Below, piece by piece: positions 63,079-64,000 of a stretch of 64,000 nucleotides of DNA. This DNA is from Palleronia abyssalis (GTDB lineage Bacteria; Pseudomonadota; Alphaproteobacteria; Rhodobacterales; Rhodobacteraceae): contig NZ_ONZF01000009.1 of assembly GCF_900302445.1 (NCBI RefSeq), forward strand, positions 62,001 through 126,000. Direction: 5' to 3'. The notes beneath the pieces are model-generated. The model worked only from the letters and a program-made list of their open reading frames with translations, had not been told where the DNA came from and made no database searches. How positions within the stretch are numbered: position 1 is the stretch's first letter; each line of letters opens with the position of its first letter. The position numbers and the translations under genes were made by a program.

Positions 63079-64000
63079 GTGAGTATGCGCCCTGATATCG
63101 TCTTCGACCTGACCGAAATGCTGCTCGCGACGACCGGCAAGCTCAGGTATTATGGGATCGTCCGTGTCGTGGCCGAGATCGGCCTTGCGCTGGCACGACA
63201 CGATCCGGCGATCCGGTTTTGCATATATTCAGCCGGTCACCGACGGTTCTTCGAGATCCATCCCGTGCGCGATGCAGACGGCACCGTCTCCTTCGACATC
63301 CCCGAAGGCGTGCGCCAACTGCGCATCCGGTCCGTCTTCCACCAGAAGAAGCCGGTGCGGGATGCCCTGGCCGTCCCCTTTCGCGCCATCGCGAATGCCC
63401 GCAACCGCCGGGCTTGGGCCAAGGGCGGTGTCGATCTGCCCGAGATCCCCCTCGACGGGAAGACATATGTCAGCTGTGGCAGGCCGAAGTTGATGGTCGA
63501 ACAGCTCCACGCCATCGCGCACCAGGGCTGGCAGGTGACATTCATTCCGCTTCTGCACGACATGATCCCGCTGCACGACTATTTCGCGCATCGCTCGAAA
63601 GCCTTCCCGTCGAACTTCGTGAACGACAATATCTACATTCTGACCCGGGCCAGGGCCGTTCTGACGAATTCCGGGTTCACCAGGGATGAACTTCTCTCCT
63701 TCACCGCGAACGGCCAGCTGCCCACTCTGTCCGAAACGGCCGTTCATGCCATTCCGCTGGTTCACGAATGCCCCCGAGGGACGGAAGAGGCAGAGCAGCT
63801 TCCCCCGGACAGCCCCTACATCCTGACCGTCGGTGCCACGCTGGGGCGAAAGAATCTCGATACGGTCTTCGACGCCGTGAAAACCCTTCGCAAGGATGGA
63901 AAAACCGCGCCGCGGATCGTGGTGGCCGGCGCCCGGCGGCATCGGACCGAAAAGTATCTCGCCTCCAAGGAGATGGACGAGGTCCGCGATCTGGTCGAAT
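63079..64000 (+). CDS. GT4-type glycosyltransferase, 3' end beyond the window
   Basis: Open from GTG 63079 (GAAGGA 8 nt upstream; an ATG follows two codons later) through the end of the window, 307 codons without a stop. 'DIVFDLTEMLLATTGKLRYY', 'GIVRVVAEIGLAL' resembles the start of the glycosyltransferase at 58741 ('FFDVSSIREYLTRTTRYSGI'). 'TFIPLLHDMIPLHDYFAHRS' and 'SPYILTVGATLGRKNLDTVF' are the usual GT4 N-lobe end and donor-domain beginning. The E-x7-E motif should follow beyond 64000. Likely adds a sugar to the same polymer. Confidence 0.88.
   Translation, partial: MSMRPDIVFDLTEMLLATTGKLRYYGIVRVVAEIGLALARHDPAIRFCIYSAGHRRFFEIHPVRDADGTVSFDIPEGVRQLRIRSVFHQKKPVRDALAVPFRAIANARNRRAWAKGGVDLPEIPLDGKTYVSCGRPKLMVEQLHAIAHQGWQVTFIPLLHDMIPLHDYFAHRSKAFPSNFVNDNIYILTRARAVLTNSGFTRDELLSFTANGQLPTLSETAVHAIPLVHECPRGTEEAEQLPPDSPYILTVGATLGRKNLDTVFDAVKTLRKDGKTAPRIVVAGARRHRTEKYLASKEMDEVRDLVE

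Overview
The window is GC-rich alphaproteobacterial DNA, most likely from the Rhodobacteraceae (roseobacter) family. The pointers are a Hint-domain protein, DUF4214/RTX secreted proteins, DUF1127 and RHE_PE00001-family proteins, and an RPA-family plasmid replication initiator. The initiator (33060-34046), scattered toxin-antitoxin (TA) modules and a lone tyrosine recombinase suggest an extrachromosomal replicon. Its gene content resembles the RepA-type 'biofilm plasmids' of roseobacters: polysaccharide synthesis plus a type I secretion system. That assignment is inference; no parAB genes lie in the window.

Left part (0.4-12 kb): a solute-binding protein, a membrane protein overlapping a DUF1028 protein, BrnT/BrnA and FitAB-like TA pairs, and then a signalling block. 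The block has a SiaB-like kinase and SiaC-like phosphoprotein in an overlapping operon with a class III nucleotide cyclase. A SiaA-like PP2C phosphatase is divergent. An MBL-fold hydrolase and a patatin phospholipase carrying a cyclic-nucleotide-binding domain follow. This looks like a Sia partner switch whose output is a cNMP rather than c-di-GMP.

12-18.5 kb is accessory DNA: three copies of a hairpin-rich dispersed repeat, one intact Phd/VapC pair, a duplicated and broken Phd, a VapC fragment, two tiny paralogous CxxC/CxxC proteins, and ugd and galE (UDP-sugar supply). 18.5-33 kb holds an RHE_PE00001-type DNA-binding protein, a 1632-residue exported protein with an M15 peptidase, a YrbL-like protein, an outer-membrane barrel, an exported acidic repeat protein, the Hint protein, the recombinase and small proteins.

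33-41 kb: repA, divergent from a four-gene overlapping glycan operon (methyltransferase, GT87-like membrane protein, methyltransferase, giant multi-domain glycosyltransferase). 41-50 kb: two tandem DUF4214/RTX proteins with near-identical N-terminal DNA, each with its own conserved upstream region and terminator, then a type I secretion ABC/HlyD pair that probably exports them. Between them sit an NTP_transf_8 gene behind a perfect inverted repeat and a dead BrnA fragment. 50-54 kb: an uncharacterised 572-residue protein, an XRE regulator and a GAF histidine kinase. 54-64 kb: a DprE1-like/UbiA-like pair (polyprenyl-phosphate pentose), gmd and rmd (GDP-D-rhamnose), two GT4 glycosyltransferases, an ABC exporter and a LuxR-type regulator with all four acyl-homoserine-lactone contact residues. 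The last glycosyltransferase runs off the window end.
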